Source: Actinomycetes bacterium
GTDB lineage: Bacteria; Actinomycetota; Aquicultoria; UBA3085; Oleimmundimicrobiaceae
Reading direction: 5' to 3'
Length of the DNA: 42,273 nt
NCBI GenBank assembly: GCA_030614255.1
Contig: JAUWKI010000010.1
Location: 1-42,273 of the forward strand
Shown: positions 8,640 through 16,482 of the stretch, piece by piece
How positions within the stretch are numbered: position 1 is the first letter of the stretch
Layout of the letters: the number at the start of each line of letters is the position of its first letter
Position numbers and translations under genes: made by a program
Notes under the pieces: generated by a model
The model's input: only the letters and a program-made list of their open reading frames with translations
Told to the model about the DNA's origin: nothing
Databases searched by the model: none

Positions 8640-9491
8640 TTATCCTCTGGATAAAACCATATCGCCAACCTTGTGATTTATGTCCTCGGCAACCACGGGA
8701 CACTTTACCTTAAAGAGAAAGAAGATTGGCCCTTTTTCGTTCGATAGAGCTTCGAAATTACCCTGACCTTTGCTTATTATCATCTTGGCGCTTTTAAACC
8801 TATCGATAAAATCGGGTGAGCAAAGCTCAAGGACAGTGGCCGGAGCATCCGAACCGGTTGAAATCAACTCGGTTGCATTCTCATGAATTCCACACTCTTT
8901 GGCATCATCCATTGTAGCATCGTTTATGATGGGCGCACCCCGTACCGCGTAAACCACCCGCTTGCCCATGCTTTCAATAACCTCAACCAAAAGCCGGTCA
9001 AACACAACCTCCCCGGCATTATCACCCAGATAAAGTACTTCTTTCGCCTTTTCTAAAAAATCACAAAATTCAGAATAATCCAGCGTGGCAAATTCTTTAT
9101 GAAACGCCTCCTCGATTTCCTTCTCAACATCAAAAGAATTCCCAACCCCAAAATCTATGATGTTTCCCGCGATTGCCATCCTTATCGAGACAAGGAGGGG
9201 ATCGTCAGAGGCCAAAACGCTTTCTCTTAATTGAGGATAAAGCCCCAGAGCCATCTGATTATATTTACGTTTAACTTCTTTGTAAGGATCGGGATTTCCC
9301 GTCAAATCCCGAACTATCTTATGTACCCTCCGCGATATTGAAGGTGGCGGTTCATCAAGACAGATATCCGAAAACTCCTTGGCAACCTCCTGCAAAACAT
9401 CCTTGTGAACATTTTCGTCATCGGAAACCATCCTTGAAGCTTCCAGCGCCTGCCTAAAAAAACACGAAATACAATCCAAACAAGTCTTCAA
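8640..9491 (-). CDS. DUF89 / ARMT1-like protein (damage-control phosphatase family)
   Basis: The protein (283 residues) matches the prokaryotic DUF89 family (PF01937): N-terminal CLDCISCF cysteines, the metal-site segment YLGDNAGEVVFD (about 138-149), RGAPIINDATMDDAKECGI, and KGQGNFEAL near 240. Members are metal-dependent phosphatases proposed to remove damaged phosphometabolites; the true substrate of this one is unknown. Start is TTG at 9491 behind AAAGGGTGA. It is last in the group headed by fur, 31 bases after the radical SAM gene. Cysteine-rich N-termini are common in this subgroup. Confidence 0.85.
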   Translation of the reverse strand: MKTCLDCISCFFRQALEASRMVSDDENVHKDVLQEVAKEFSDICLDEPPPSISRRVHKIVRDLTGNPDPYKEVKRKYNQMALGLYPQLRESVLASDDPLLVSIRMAIAGNIIDFGVGNSFDVEKEIEEAFHKEFATLDYSEFCDFLEKAKEVLYLGDNAGEVVFDRLLVEVIESMGKRVVYAVRGAPIINDATMDDAKECGIHENATELISTGSDAPATVLELCSPDFIDRFKSAKMIISKGQGNFEALSNEKGPIFFLFKVKCPVVAEDINHKVGDMVLSRG

Positions 9492-9522
9492 TCAAATTCA
9501 CCCTTTTTAAAAAGATAGCTTT

Positions 9523-10452
9523 TCAACCTTTAGAATAATAATATATTTTCCCATTTTTAGTAATGCATTTTAACTTACCTTTTTTATTTAGTGTCTCGAT
9601 ATGCTTAATCAATTCCAGTCTATTAATTGCCAAAGCTCTTGAAATATCTTCAACCGTGCAAGGCCTTCTTTTAAGAAGATTTAAGACTTCCTCCTCTTTA
9701 ATATCTTTTTCAAGCGATTCCTTAAAAACATCTCCAAAATCGGCCACAATTTCGCAGTTGTTTCCGATAATTTTTCTCGCAACCTCTAGTTTCTCATGAT
9801 TAAGAGGGTAAACCTCTCTGCCACCCGGCGGTCTTGTAACCGTATTTAATTGAATTCTATTGGGCTTTATAATTTTTACGGCCTCTTTAATCTTTTCAAG
9901 CTCACCTTTGCTATCATTTATCCCTCGGCAGAGAAGAACCTCGAGCCAAACTTCACCCTTAAATTTTTTGGCAAAGGAGCTTAATCCCCCAATAATAGTC
10001 TCTATTTTCAAAGATGAGTGCGGCTCATTCACAGTTTCAAAAATCGAAGGCGTAACAGCATCTAAAGAGGGAAGAACAATATCGGCCTCCATTAAATCTT
10101 TTTGAACCTCCTCACAAAACAAGAGGGAACCGTTTGTAAGAACGGCCACAGGTAAGGGGGTTATTTTCTTAACCCCCTTTATCATCTCGCCCATTTGACT
10201 ATTTAATGTTGGCTCACCGCTCCCAGAAAAAGTAACATAATCTATTCGCCCACGAAACTCGGTTAAAAAAGCGCTCAGCTCATCTATAACATCCTCGGAA
10301 GAAACATACATTTTTCGTTCGACAGTCTTTAAAGTGGTTTTACCAAGCTGACAATAGATGCAGTCGTAACTGCACACTTTATAAGGGATTATGTCTACCC
10401 CGAGCGAGAACCCAAGTCTCCTGGAAGGAACGGGGCCGTAAATATACTTCAT
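9523..10452 (-). CDS. Radical SAM protein, COG0731-type, with C-terminal winged helix
   Basis: The cluster motif CSYDCIYC (CxxxCxxC, about residues 24-31) follows YGPVPSRRLGFSLGVDIIP, the signature of the COG0731 radical SAM group related to TYW1-type enzymes. TFSGSGEPTLNS is the glycine-rich SAM-binding segment. The last about 60 residues (LLKRRPCTVEDISRALAI...) look like a winged-helix domain. Reaction and substrate are unknown. I place the start at ATG 10452 (309 residues), which begins MKYIYGPVPS and has GAGGG upstream; a longer frame from TTG 10548 only adds non-homologous residues. The gene overlaps the 3' end of the NifX-like gene by 74 bases in another frame. Confidence 0.85.
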   Translation of the reverse strand: MKYIYGPVPSRRLGFSLGVDIIPYKVCSYDCIYCQLGKTTLKTVERKMYVSSEDVIDELSAFLTEFRGRIDYVTFSGSGEPTLNSQMGEMIKGVKKITPLPVAVLTNGSLLFCEEVQKDLMEADIVLPSLDAVTPSIFETVNEPHSSLKIETIIGGLSSFAKKFKGEVWLEVLLCRGINDSKGELEKIKEAVKIIKPNRIQLNTVTRPPGGREVYPLNHEKLEVARKIIGNNCEIVADFGDVFKESLEKDIKEEEVLNLLKRRPCTVEDISRALAINRLELIKHIETLNKKGKLKCITKNGKIYYYSKG

Positions 10453-10888
10453 AAAACCCTCTACGTCCTTTTCCGCCCCCACGACCCATGCCTCGGCCTC
10501 CTCCAAAAGGTCTTGCCGCCCTTTGGCCCATTCCAAAACCGGGTCCAACGGCTGCTTGAGATGCGGGCTTTAATTCTCCGGCTTTATGTTTTTCAACAGC
10601 CTCTTTGACCGTCCCCGTAGCCCCAATTATCACTTCAATCCCAGCAGCTTGAAGAGAAGAAAAAGCATTTGGTCCGCAGCTTCCCGTCAAAATCGTCTTT
10701 GCGCCCTTCTCCATCATAAGTTGAGCCGACTGAATGCCTACACCGCTTACACCCATAGCATTTGGATTTTCGATGGCTTCAAAATCCATCGTCTCGGTAT
10801 CAACAAAAGCAAAATACGAGCACCGGCCGAAACGCGGATCAATGGAAGAATTAATGTCTAGTCCCGTCGAACTTACCGCTATCTTCAA
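10379..10888 (-). CDS. NifX/NifB-type dinitrogenase cofactor family protein
   Basis: Residues 1-100 match the dinitrogenase iron-molybdenum cofactor domain (PF02579): MKIAVSSTG, IDPRFGRCSYF, and the AQLMMEKGAKTILTGSCGPN segment. Such stand-alone proteins bind iron-sulfur or metal clusters and often sit beside Mrp/NBP35 ATPases and DUF5320 genes. The tail (about 115-140) is Gly/Arg/Met rich (GFGMG, GGGRGMGRGGG), as in many members. The start is TTG at 10888, with GGGGGAG upstream. The final about 24 residues are read from the other frame of the radical SAM gene, so either the genes truly overlap or a frameshift removed an earlier stop. Confidence 0.85.
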   Translation of the reverse strand: MKIAVSSTGLDINSSIDPRFGRCSYFAFVDTETMDFEAIENPNAMGVSGVGIQSAQLMMEKGAKTILTGSCGPNAFSSLQAAGIEVIIGATGTVKEAVEKHKAGELKPASQAAVGPGFGMGQRAARPFGGGRGMGRGGGKGRRGFYEVYLRPRSFQETWVLARGRHNPL

Positions 10889-10912
10889 AAAAATCTCCCC
10901 CTTTCACTTAAG

Positions 10913-11137
10913 TTAAGTGAGCGGTCTCTTCTTTAAGTACGGACGAAAAAATCGAGATACTCTCTGCCCTAATCTTACAACGTCAATTACCATCTGAGCG
11001 GTCTCGACTACAACATCCGATTTGGAATAACCTTTCTTCGATTCAGCCACAAACCCAGGCTCCTCAACGTTGCTCTCTTTCGAGGTTGCATCTTCTCTCG
11101 CTTCTTCTTTTTCTCGACGACTCTCTATTGATCCCAC
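10913..11137 (-). CDS. Small protein of unknown function (74 residues)
   Basis: I do not recognise a family. The N-terminal half is highly charged and acidic (RREKEEAREDATSKE), and the C-terminal half could form a basic amphipathic helix (VVVETAQMVIDVVRLGQRVS followed by RFFRPYLKKR). The GTG at 11137 is chosen because a full 12-base Shine-Dalgarno match (AGGAGGTGATCC, complementary to the 16S rRNA 3' end) ends two bases before it, giving 8 bases after AGGAGG. A longer frame from 11203 lacks such a site. It lies between a DUF5320 gene and the NifX-like gene in the fur group and is probably co-transcribed. Membrane or nucleic-acid association of the basic helix is only a guess. Confidence 0.6.
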   Translation of the reverse strand: MGSIESRREKEEAREDATSKESNVEEPGFVAESKKGYSKSDVVVETAQMVIDVVRLGQRVSRFFRPYLKKRPLT

Positions 11138-11139
11138 AA

Positions 11140-11151
11140 GGATCACCTCCT
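11140..11151 (-). promoter_or_regulatory. Full-length Shine-Dalgarno sequence deciding the start of the 74-residue gene
   Basis: On the minus strand these bases read AGGAGGTGATCC, complementary to the whole anti-SD end of 16S rRNA. No other gene in the window has such a long match, which argues that the short gene is strongly translated. Confidence 0.75.
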
Positions 11152-11204
11152 CATCGAGAGCTAGGGGTCCATCGCCAACAAAGAACCCCCAGCAACAAAA
11201 CAAA

Positions 11205-11537
11205 TTACTCCTTCTTGTCGATCTCGCTTAGACGTTTTTCTATCAAATCTAAACGCTCTTTTAACAAACCCGCCTCTTCCTTAAGAAGATCTTTTTCTGT
11301 TCCCGGCTCTTGAGGAGCTGCTTCCGCTCCTTGACCCCAACTGGGACTATAACCAAAACGCGCCCAGCCTGGTTGGCCCGTTGCGTAATACATATTTCTA
11401 TATCCTCTGCCTCCCGGCGCAAAACCCACACGGGGTCTTCTTGGATAACCTGTTTCATAAGGCAGCGGGCAATATCCTCGTCCTCCACCTGTCATGGGTC
11501 CCTCGCCCCTTGGCCCTGTTCCATCAAATCCTGGCAT
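11205..11537 (-). CDS. DUF5320 family protein (larger paralogue)
   Basis: The 110-residue protein opens with the DUF5320 signature MPGFDGTGPRGEGPMTGGGR followed by GYC. The middle is rich in Gly, Tyr, Arg and Pro. The C-terminus (about 80-110, DLLKEEAGLLKERLDLIEKR) is a strongly predicted coiled coil. Family function is unknown; members commonly neighbour NifX-like proteins and P-loop NTPases of iron-sulfur metabolism. GAGGAGG precedes the ATG. It is a paralogue of the next gene upstream, with an added coiled coil, suggesting oligomerisation. Confidence 0.8.
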   Translation of the reverse strand: MPGFDGTGPRGEGPMTGGGRGYCPLPYETGYPRRPRVGFAPGGRGYRNMYYATGQPGWARFGYSPSWGQGAEAAPQEPGTEKDLLKEEAGLLKERLDLIEKRLSEIDKKE

Positions 11538-11560
11538 AAAAATCGCCTCCTCTAATTAAT

Positions 11561-11797
11561 TTAGAATCGTCCTCTTCCACCTCTGCGGCCAAAACCTCCG
11601 CCTCGGCGAAAACCGAGACCTAAACGGGGCCTTGCGTATAAATACGGTCTTGGTGCCCCAGACAACGAAGATGTCGGCCTAGCGGGATAAGCAACCCTTG
11701 AGGCAGCATAGTCTTCATACGGTAGTGCACAATAACCTCTTGCTCCACCCGTCATTGACCCTTCGCCTCTTGGTCCTGTTCCATCGAATCCAGGCAT
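11561..11797 (-). CDS. DUF5320 family protein (short paralogue)
   Basis: This 78-residue protein starts MPGFDGTGPRGEGSMTGGAR, almost identical to its downstream paralogue, and ends in a Gly/Arg-rich tail (RRGGGFGRRGGRGRF) instead of a coiled coil. Its ATG follows the fur stop codon directly, and its ribosome site AAGGAGGTGG lies inside the last fur codons, so the two genes are translationally coupled. Function is unknown; the RGG-like tail could bind nucleic acid, but this is inference. Confidence 0.8.
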   Translation of the reverse strand: MPGFDGTGPRGEGSMTGGARGYCALPYEDYAASRVAYPARPTSSLSGAPRPYLYARPRLGLGFRRGGGFGRRGGRGRF

Positions 11798-12247
11798 CTA
11801 TTCCACCTCCTTTTGGCAATTCTCACACAAACCATAAAAATCCAATTGATGAGAATCTATTTTAAAATAGTGTTTTTTGCTCAACTCAGCTTCTATCTTC
11901 TTGATAAGCTCCGTTTCTTCGTCCAAAAAGCTATCGTAATCAATCACTCGCCCACAGTTTTTGCACACTAAATGGTGGTGATGCTCCTCTTTTGATGCAA
12001 ATTCATATCTAGACCTGCCACCGCCAAAATCAAACTTGTTAACCAAGCCTATGCGCACAAAAAGATCAAGCGCCCTATAGACGGTTGCAATACCTATACC
12101 TGAATATAATTTTCGCACCTCAAAGAAGATATCGTCGGCTGTTAGGTGCCCTTGTTTTTTACTTAAAACATCCAAGATAGCGTCTCTTGGGCCGGTCATC
12201 CTATGACCACGGTCTTTAAAATTTCCTCTCCATCTAGGACCAGGCAT
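11798..12247 (-). CDS. fur: Fur-family metal-responsive repressor
   Basis: The 149-residue protein has the Fur winged helix (about 20-85; MTGPRDAILDVL, GIATVYRALDLFVRIGLV) and a metal-binding dimerisation domain with EEHHHHLVCKNCG and a C-terminal CENC pair, giving the structural CxxC...CxxC zinc site. AAAGGAG lies 6 bases before ATG 12247. The N-terminal extension PGPRWRGNFKDRGHR is longer than in E. coli Fur. A classical Fur box covers its own transcription start, so it probably represses itself and the genes behind it. Fur is favoured over PerR or Zur by the operator sequence; iron as effector is inferred. Confidence 0.9.
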   Translation of the reverse strand: MPGPRWRGNFKDRGHRMTGPRDAILDVLSKKQGHLTADDIFFEVRKLYSGIGIATVYRALDLFVRIGLVNKFDFGGGRSRYEFASKEEHHHHLVCKNCGRVIDYDSFLDEETELIKKIEAELSKKHYFKIDSHQLDFYGLCENCQKEVE

Positions 12248-12264
12248 CTCTCGTCTCCTTTATT

Positions 12265-12283
12265 GATAATGATTCTCATTATT
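12265..12283. promoter_or_regulatory. Fur box upstream of fur
   Basis: GATAATGATTCTCATTATT matches 16 of 19 positions of the classical consensus GATAATGATAATCATTATC. It lies directly after the -10 hexamer and covers the expected transcription start, a position suited to repression. Confidence 0.85.
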
Positions 12284-12312
12284 ATTAAAACAAAAGGAAA
12301 TTCTTTTGTCAA
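12284..12312 (-). promoter_or_regulatory. Sigma-70-type promoter of the fur gene group
   Basis: On the minus strand a perfect -35 TTGACA (12312-12307), a 17-base spacer and TTTAAT as -10 (12289-12284) are followed at once by the Fur box. Confidence 0.8.
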
Positions 12313-12572
12313 GTAAAGAGATTAAGAAGTTTTAGGGCATTACAAGGTTTAGATCAGCATTCGTGGAAAATAGCTCCGCGCAAAGTAAAAATATATATCT
12401 AGGATGTGGGGTTTAATCAAACAAACTTTCAAATTCCTTAAAAATTACCAACAACAGTTTCGTATAATATGCTCCGCTATTTGAAACTGTAGAAGTTGAT
12501 TAGGATAAATGCAGCGAGACACAAAGCTGATGCTATTGTAGTTAACTAATCTTTCAAACAATATTTCTCTTC

Positions 12573-13706
12573 TTATGCTTCCGGCGCCTCAGTAGGCACA
12601 TTTTCGTACCTGCACTGGGGTAAAGCCAAATTACATTCTCCAAACAAATAGCATGTTTTCTTGCAAATTGAGACGAGCATAAGCATTACAGGGACCTCAA
12701 TTAAAACGCCGACCACCGTTGCCAACGCTGCCCCTGAAGACAGTCCAAAAAGCATCGTTGCTGTCGCAATCGCCACCTCAAAATGATTTGAAGCACCAAT
12801 CATCGCAGAAGGAGCAGCATCATGATAGGAAAGCTTCATTAATCTCGCCAAAACAAAATACCCCAAGCTAAAAATGAACACTGTCTGAATTAAAAGGGGG
12901 ATAGCAATCCACAATATCGTCAGAGGATTTTCCATTATAATCTCCCCCTTAAACGAAAACAAAAGCACCAGTGTGGCAAGGAGCGCGACCATGCTAACAG
13001 GTGTAAGCCAGTGCAAAAATTTTGTGTTAAACCATTCCAAGCCTTTATGTTTGATAACCCACTTCCTTGAAAAGTAACCCGCGACCAGTGGCAGAGCCAC
13101 GTAGATGGTTACCGAGAACAGTATTGTTTGCCACGGTATGGGCATTGCGTTTACACCCAATAAAAAACTCCCCAAAGGGGCATAAAGCACAAGCATTGTT
13201 AGAGAATTTATAGCAACCATTATCAAAGTAAGTCCATCGTTACCCTTTGCCAAATAACTCCACATCAACACCATAGCTGTACAGGGAGCAATCCCCAGTA
13301 AGATTGCACCAGAGATGTAGCTTCGCCAAAGCTCGACTTCTTGCCCAGTCTTGATGATTTCTGTCCCAGGCAAAAGTCCTTTGAACAAGTGTCCCAAAAA
13401 AAATGAGGCAATAAAATACATGGTAAATGGCTTAATTGCCCAATTAATAAATAAAGTTAAGGCAACGGGCTTAGGGGTCTTTGTTACCTTTATCACTTCT
13501 GTAAAGTCTATCTTCACCATAATTGGATACATCATAAAAAATAGGCAGATGGCTATGGGAATAGATACTTGATATATGGACAGAGAATCTAATTTGAGTG
13601 CGACCCCAGGGATCATTTTTCCTAAAAAAATTCCTCCGCCCATACAAAGCAAAACCCAGAGCGTTAAGTACTTTTCAAAAATAGATAACTTCTTTTGTTC
13701 TCGCAT
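12573..13706 (-). CDS. acr3: Arsenite efflux permease, ACR3 family
   Basis: ACR3 exports As(OH)3 using the membrane potential or proton gradient. The protein (377 residues) has about ten hydrophobic segments and the family motifs: [16 protein letters not shown] early, [12 protein letters not shown] with the essential cysteine in TM4, and the conserved [16 protein letters not shown] near 315. Length fits. GGAGGAAAGG precedes the ATG. It is the last gene of the arsenic cluster, about 150 bases after arsM, with inverted repeats in between. It ends with a short Cys-containing tail (CNLALPQC). Confidence 0.95.
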   Translation of the reverse strand: MREQKKLSIFEKYLTLWVLLCMGGGIFLGKMIPGVALKLDSLSIYQVSIPIAICLFFMMYPIMVKIDFTEVIKVTKTPKPVALTLFINWAIKPFTMYFIASFFLGHLFKGLLPGTEIIKTGQEVELWRSYISGAILLGIAPCTAMVLMWSYLAKGNDGLTLIMVAINSLTMLVLYAPLGSFLLGVNAMPIPWQTILFSVTIYVALPLVAGYFSRKWVIKHKGLEWFNTKFLHWLTPVSMVALLATLVLLFSFKGEIIMENPLTILWIAIPLLIQTVFIFSLGYFVLARLMKLSYHDAAPSAMIGASNHFEVAIATATMLFGLSSGAALATVVGVLIEVPVMLMLVSICKKTCYLFGECNLALPQCRYENVPTEAPEA

Positions 13707-13745
13707 TTTACCTTTCCTCCCTCAAACCAACATAACAGCAAACAA

Positions 13746-13793
13746 TGCACAATTTACAAAGTGCAGAGCATGGGGCGTCCATAAACACGCCCC
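13746..13793. repeat. Two adjacent inverted repeats between arsM and acr3
   Basis: TGCAC (13746-13750) pairs with GTGCA (13761-13765), and GGGGCGT (13772-13778) pairs perfectly with ACGCCCC (13787-13793) around an 8-base loop. There is no T-run on either side, so this is not a standard terminator; it could be an mRNA-stabilising or attenuating structure in front of acr3. Confidence 0.5.
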
Positions 13794-13857
13794 AAACAGC
13801 CATGTGCAGCGTTAGCCGAGATACAAAACGCTACGAAGTTGTTCTTGACCCGCTTCT

Positions 13858-14724
13858 CTAAGCTGTCTTGCCTGGTTTGACTGCACAAACTTTTGTACTT
13901 AAGACCGAACTCGCAACCTCTTTTATTTTTTCAAACGGTATTTTTAAACCCTCAACAATTGCTTTCGCGGTTGGATTATTGGCCATGCACTCGATAGGGA
14001 AAGGTGTCTCATCAATCACACTGATCTCCCGAAATCCTGCTGCTTTTATGGTATTTATGTATTCACCCTTCATTATTGCCCCAGAAAGACAGCCAATATA
14101 TGCCTCAATTGAATTCTTTATAAAATCGGGAAGCTCTTTTAATAAGACAACATCTGAGACCATAAACCTTCCGCCGGGTTTTAAAACTCTGAATACTTCT
14201 TTGAAAACTTTTCTTTTATTTAGGGAAAGATTGATAACACAGTTAGAGATGACCACATCAACAAAATTATCTGCAACGGGTAAACTCTCGATTTCTCCCA
14301 GCCTAAATTCCACATTTTTATAGTTGCCTTTTTTTGCATTCTCCCTCGCCCTTTCTATCATCTCCGGCGTCATATCCACACCGATTATTCTTCCTTCATT
14401 TCCAACACGGTTTGCGGCAAGAAAACAATCAAATCCCGCTCCTGACCCTAAATCAAGAACAATTTCCCCTTCTTTTAGAGAAGCAGTAGCAACAGGATTG
14501 CCGCAACCAAGTCCAAGATTTGCCCCCTTCGGCACCTTTTTAAGTTCTTCGTCTGTGTACCCCATTTTCTTGCCCATAGCTTCTTGGATAGTGTCCTCAG
14601 AGATCTCGGCAGAACTACAGCAAGAGTTAGTTGGGCCGCAGCAACAACTCCCTCGCTGGGCTATTTTGGCATATTCTTTTTTTACAACTTCCTTGATTTC
14701 TTCCTTTCTCATCCCACTCATCAC
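13858..14724 (-). CDS. arsM: Arsenite methyltransferase ArsM
   Basis: SAM-dependent enzyme that methylates As(III). The SAM site is VLDLGSGAGFDCFLAA (about 89-104), followed by GVDMTPEMIERA. Conserved cysteines expected for arsenic binding are present: one in ISNCVINLS and one in YIGCLSGA, plus the early GCGNP. The N-terminus is very Cys-rich (SCCCGPTNSCCSS, about 26-38), a common ArsM feature. At 288 residues it matches bacterial ArsM. The exact start is uncertain among GTG 14724, ATG 14721 and ATG 14712, with AAAGGTG upstream. It lies about 150 bases after ccdA, in the arsR-led cluster. Confidence 0.93.
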   Translation of the reverse strand: MMSGMRKEEIKEVVKKEYAKIAQRGSCCCGPTNSCCSSAEISEDTIQEAMGKKMGYTDEELKKVPKGANLGLGCGNPVATASLKEGEIVLDLGSGAGFDCFLAANRVGNEGRIIGVDMTPEMIERARENAKKGNYKNVEFRLGEIESLPVADNFVDVVISNCVINLSLNKRKVFKEVFRVLKPGGRFMVSDVVLLKELPDFIKNSIEAYIGCLSGAIMKGEYINTIKAAGFREISVIDETPFPIECMANNPTAKAIVEGLKIPFEKIKEVASSVLSTKVCAVKPGKTA

Positions 14725-14876
14725 CTTTTTAATATTTTTTATTTCATTACCTACTCGAGTAATTCCTTGTCACCCTAGTTCAAAGGTTAATCTTCTGAGA
14801 GAGTTAGCTGAGTGCGCCGTGATTTCCTGTCTGCCTGCAAGTATGGTAAACAACCTTTGTCTTGAAAAGACATAAA

Positions 14877-15593
14877 TTACAGAACTTTGTAGACTTGAGT
14901 CCAAATTAAATATATTCCTCCAAGAATAACTAAAGCTCCACATATCTTTTTAAGTATTACTGCTCCTTTAGATTTTTCATTCCAGTTTAAGTATTGTTGC
15001 ACCAGGCCAGTAAATGTTCCCGCTAAAACAATCACTGAACAATGACCTATGGCATAAAATAACATAAGAGATATTGCCAGCAAAAAATTTGTTGAAGCAA
15101 CCTTAAAAGTAACGGCAAGCATGGGCGCCATATAAGCAAAGGTGCAGGGGCCGATAGCGATTCCAAAGATGAGCCCAAGAATAAAAGCTGCCAGTGCTCC
15201 TTTTTTCTTAAAAGCAGGCTGACTTGATTGTCTAAGAAAAGGAAGATTAATAACCTCCAAAAGATGAAGGCCTATAATTAAGAAAATCACCGCCACAATA
15301 TAATTTCCATAAGAACCAATATCACCAAACATCCGTCCCATAAGTCCGGTGATAAGCCCGATGACAGCAATAGTTATTAAAATACCCAGTGAAAAAAGCA
15401 TTGCCAGCCAGAAAGATTTTTTTGTCGACATTCTACCCTGACCGTCAATAAAACCCACAATTAAAGGAATGCTTGCAAGATGGCAGGGGCTCAATAGAAT
15501 GCTTAAAACTCCCCAACCTAAAGACCCAATCAAAGCAATAATTGGACCTGATTGGAGTGAATAGGATAACCATTCAAATATCGTTCTTATCAC
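14877..15593 (-). CDS. CcdA-type transmembrane electron transporter
   Basis: Six hydrophobic segments in 238 residues and two conserved cysteine motifs, LSPCHLASIPL (about 35-45) and GPCTFAYMAP (about 148-157), identify the CcdA/DsbD-core family, which carries thiol reducing equivalents from cytoplasmic thioredoxin to outside acceptors. Start is GTG, overlapping the stop of the thioredoxin lipoprotein gene by one base (TAGTG) with AGGGGG upstream, so the two are coupled. The pairing suggests that CcdA reduces that lipoprotein. In an arsenic cluster its role may be extracytoplasmic thiol reduction; cytochrome c biogenesis is the alternative but no such genes are near. Confidence 0.9.
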   Translation of the reverse strand: MIRTIFEWLSYSLQSGPIIALIGSLGWGVLSILLSPCHLASIPLIVGFIDGQGRMSTKKSFWLAMLFSLGILITIAVIGLITGLMGRMFGDIGSYGNYIVAVIFLIIGLHLLEVINLPFLRQSSQPAFKKKGALAAFILGLIFGIAIGPCTFAYMAPMLAVTFKVASTNFLLAISLMLFYAIGHCSVIVLAGTFTGLVQQYLNWNEKSKGAVILKKICGALVILGGIYLIWTQVYKVL

Positions 15594-16084
15594 TATTCAA
15601 CCCCCTGCATTTTTAATACTTTAACCAAATCATCTTTAGGGAAATACCCTTCATGTCTGAAATATTCATTGCCGTCTTTATCAAGAAAAATCTGTGTTGG
15701 AATTACCTTTATATCGTATTTCTGGGCATAAGGACTTCCCTCATCAGTCCAAACATCATAAAAAACAACTTCTACTTGCTCCTTGTATTCATCTTCAATT
15801 TCTTCCATAATTGGCTGCATCATCTTGCAGGGAACACACTCGAGCGAACCAATTTCTATAAAAGTAACCTTAACTGTATCAACCCCTGTTTCTTTCTCAA
15901 AGGCTGACTGTTCTTCTGATTTATCAGTTTCGTTTCCTGTAACTTCGAAACTACTCTCTTTTATCCCCTCTTCGTTCCCCGCTTTCCCACAACCACAAAA
16001 CACAAAAAACATTCCCAAAAGAAGGAGAAGAAGGATTAGATAAATATATTCTCTCTTCTCTGAGTTTTTATTTATTTTCATCAT
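15593..16084 (-). CDS. Thioredoxin-fold lipoprotein (TlpA-like)
   Basis: After a short basic start there is one hydrophobic stretch (IYLILLLLLLGMFFVF) and a lipobox-like CGCG, so the mature protein is probably a lipid-anchored, outward-facing domain. The thioredoxin active site is ECVPCKMMQP (CxxC) and the cis-proline is in VIPTQIF. I place the start at ATG 16084 (163 residues) because GGAAGAGAAG precedes it; the longer frame from 16102 overlaps the upstream gene more. It overlaps the DGC gene upstream by 17 bases and ccdA downstream by one base: tight operon. Likely electron partner is CcdA. Confidence 0.88.
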   Translation of the reverse strand: MMKINKNSEKREYIYLILLLLLLGMFFVFCGCGKAGNEEGIKESSFEVTGNETDKSEEQSAFEKETGVDTVKVTFIEIGSLECVPCKMMQPIMEEIEDEYKEQVEVVFYDVWTDEGSPYAQKYDIKVIPTQIFLDKDGNEYFRHEGYFPKDDLVKVLKMQGVE

Positions 16085-16463
16085 CTTCTCTTCCACATTC
16101 AAACAACATTTTATCTCTAATTTTTTTACTCATCTCATTAACTATCTCATCGGTAAGAACTGTTTTTCCTTTTTCAAGCCCCATTTCAGTCAAGATATAT
16201 GATTTTGGAATCACTCCTGCATGCTCAAGGTTTTTTCTGGCGCAAGCATCGGAGCATCCATCTATAGCAATATTTTCGTCTGCGCCTATCGCCGATTTCA
16301 CAGGGCCAGAAAGATGCGCGCCTACAGCTGCAAGGCATTTCATTTTCCCAAATCCTTCTTTAGAAAGTACCCTTGCAACCCTATCGGATATTTCTCCCAC
16401 ATCGGAACAACCCGAACAAGCATAGATTAGTTTAACTCCTTCCGTACAACAGCAGTTGTTCAT
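16068..16463 (-). CDS. DGC-domain putative zinc-binding protein
   Basis: The 131-residue protein carries the DGC motif (AIDGCSDACAR, about 68-78) and an N-terminal CCC plus YACSGCSDVG, matching the DGC-domain family (PF08859) described only as putative metal-binding. Further Cys (MKCLAAVG) complete a set of about nine cysteines. The ATG at 16463 is supported by AGGGGTGGG four bases upstream; an upstream ATG at 16496 would overlap the preceding gene. Function is unknown. Its fixed place between two thioredoxin-like proteins in an arsR operon suggests binding or transfer of a thiophilic metalloid, which is inference. Confidence 0.8.
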   Translation of the reverse strand: MNNCCCTEGVKLIYACSGCSDVGEISDRVARVLSKEGFGKMKCLAAVGAHLSGPVKSAIGADENIAIDGCSDACARKNLEHAGVIPKSYILTEMGLEKGKTVLTDEIVNEMSKKIRDKMLFECGREDDENK

Positions 16464-16482
16464 TTTCCCACCCCTTTGTTTT

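Larger units (their letters stand above)
12248..12572. other. Spacer between ACR3 gene and fur
   Basis: The first 65 bases hold the fur promoter and Fur box. Further right there is only AT-rich DNA and an 8-bp inverted repeat (ACAGTTTC 12454-12461 / GAAACTGT 12483-12490) around a plus-strand TATAAT (12463-12468). No gene or terminator is apparent. Confidence 0.5.

Noticed and set aside
10453-10548. N-terminal extension of the radical SAM protein from TTG 10548
   Set aside because: The extra residues show no family similarity, are read from the NifX-like gene in another frame, and an ATG with ribosome site matches the family start.
11138-11203. Longer version of the 74-residue protein from 11203
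   Set aside because: No ribosome site, and the internal full-length Shine-Dalgarno fixes the GTG at 11137.
14859-14873. Terminator after ccdA
   Set aside because: TGTCTT-TTC-AAGACA forms a 6-bp stem on the minus strand but no T-run follows.
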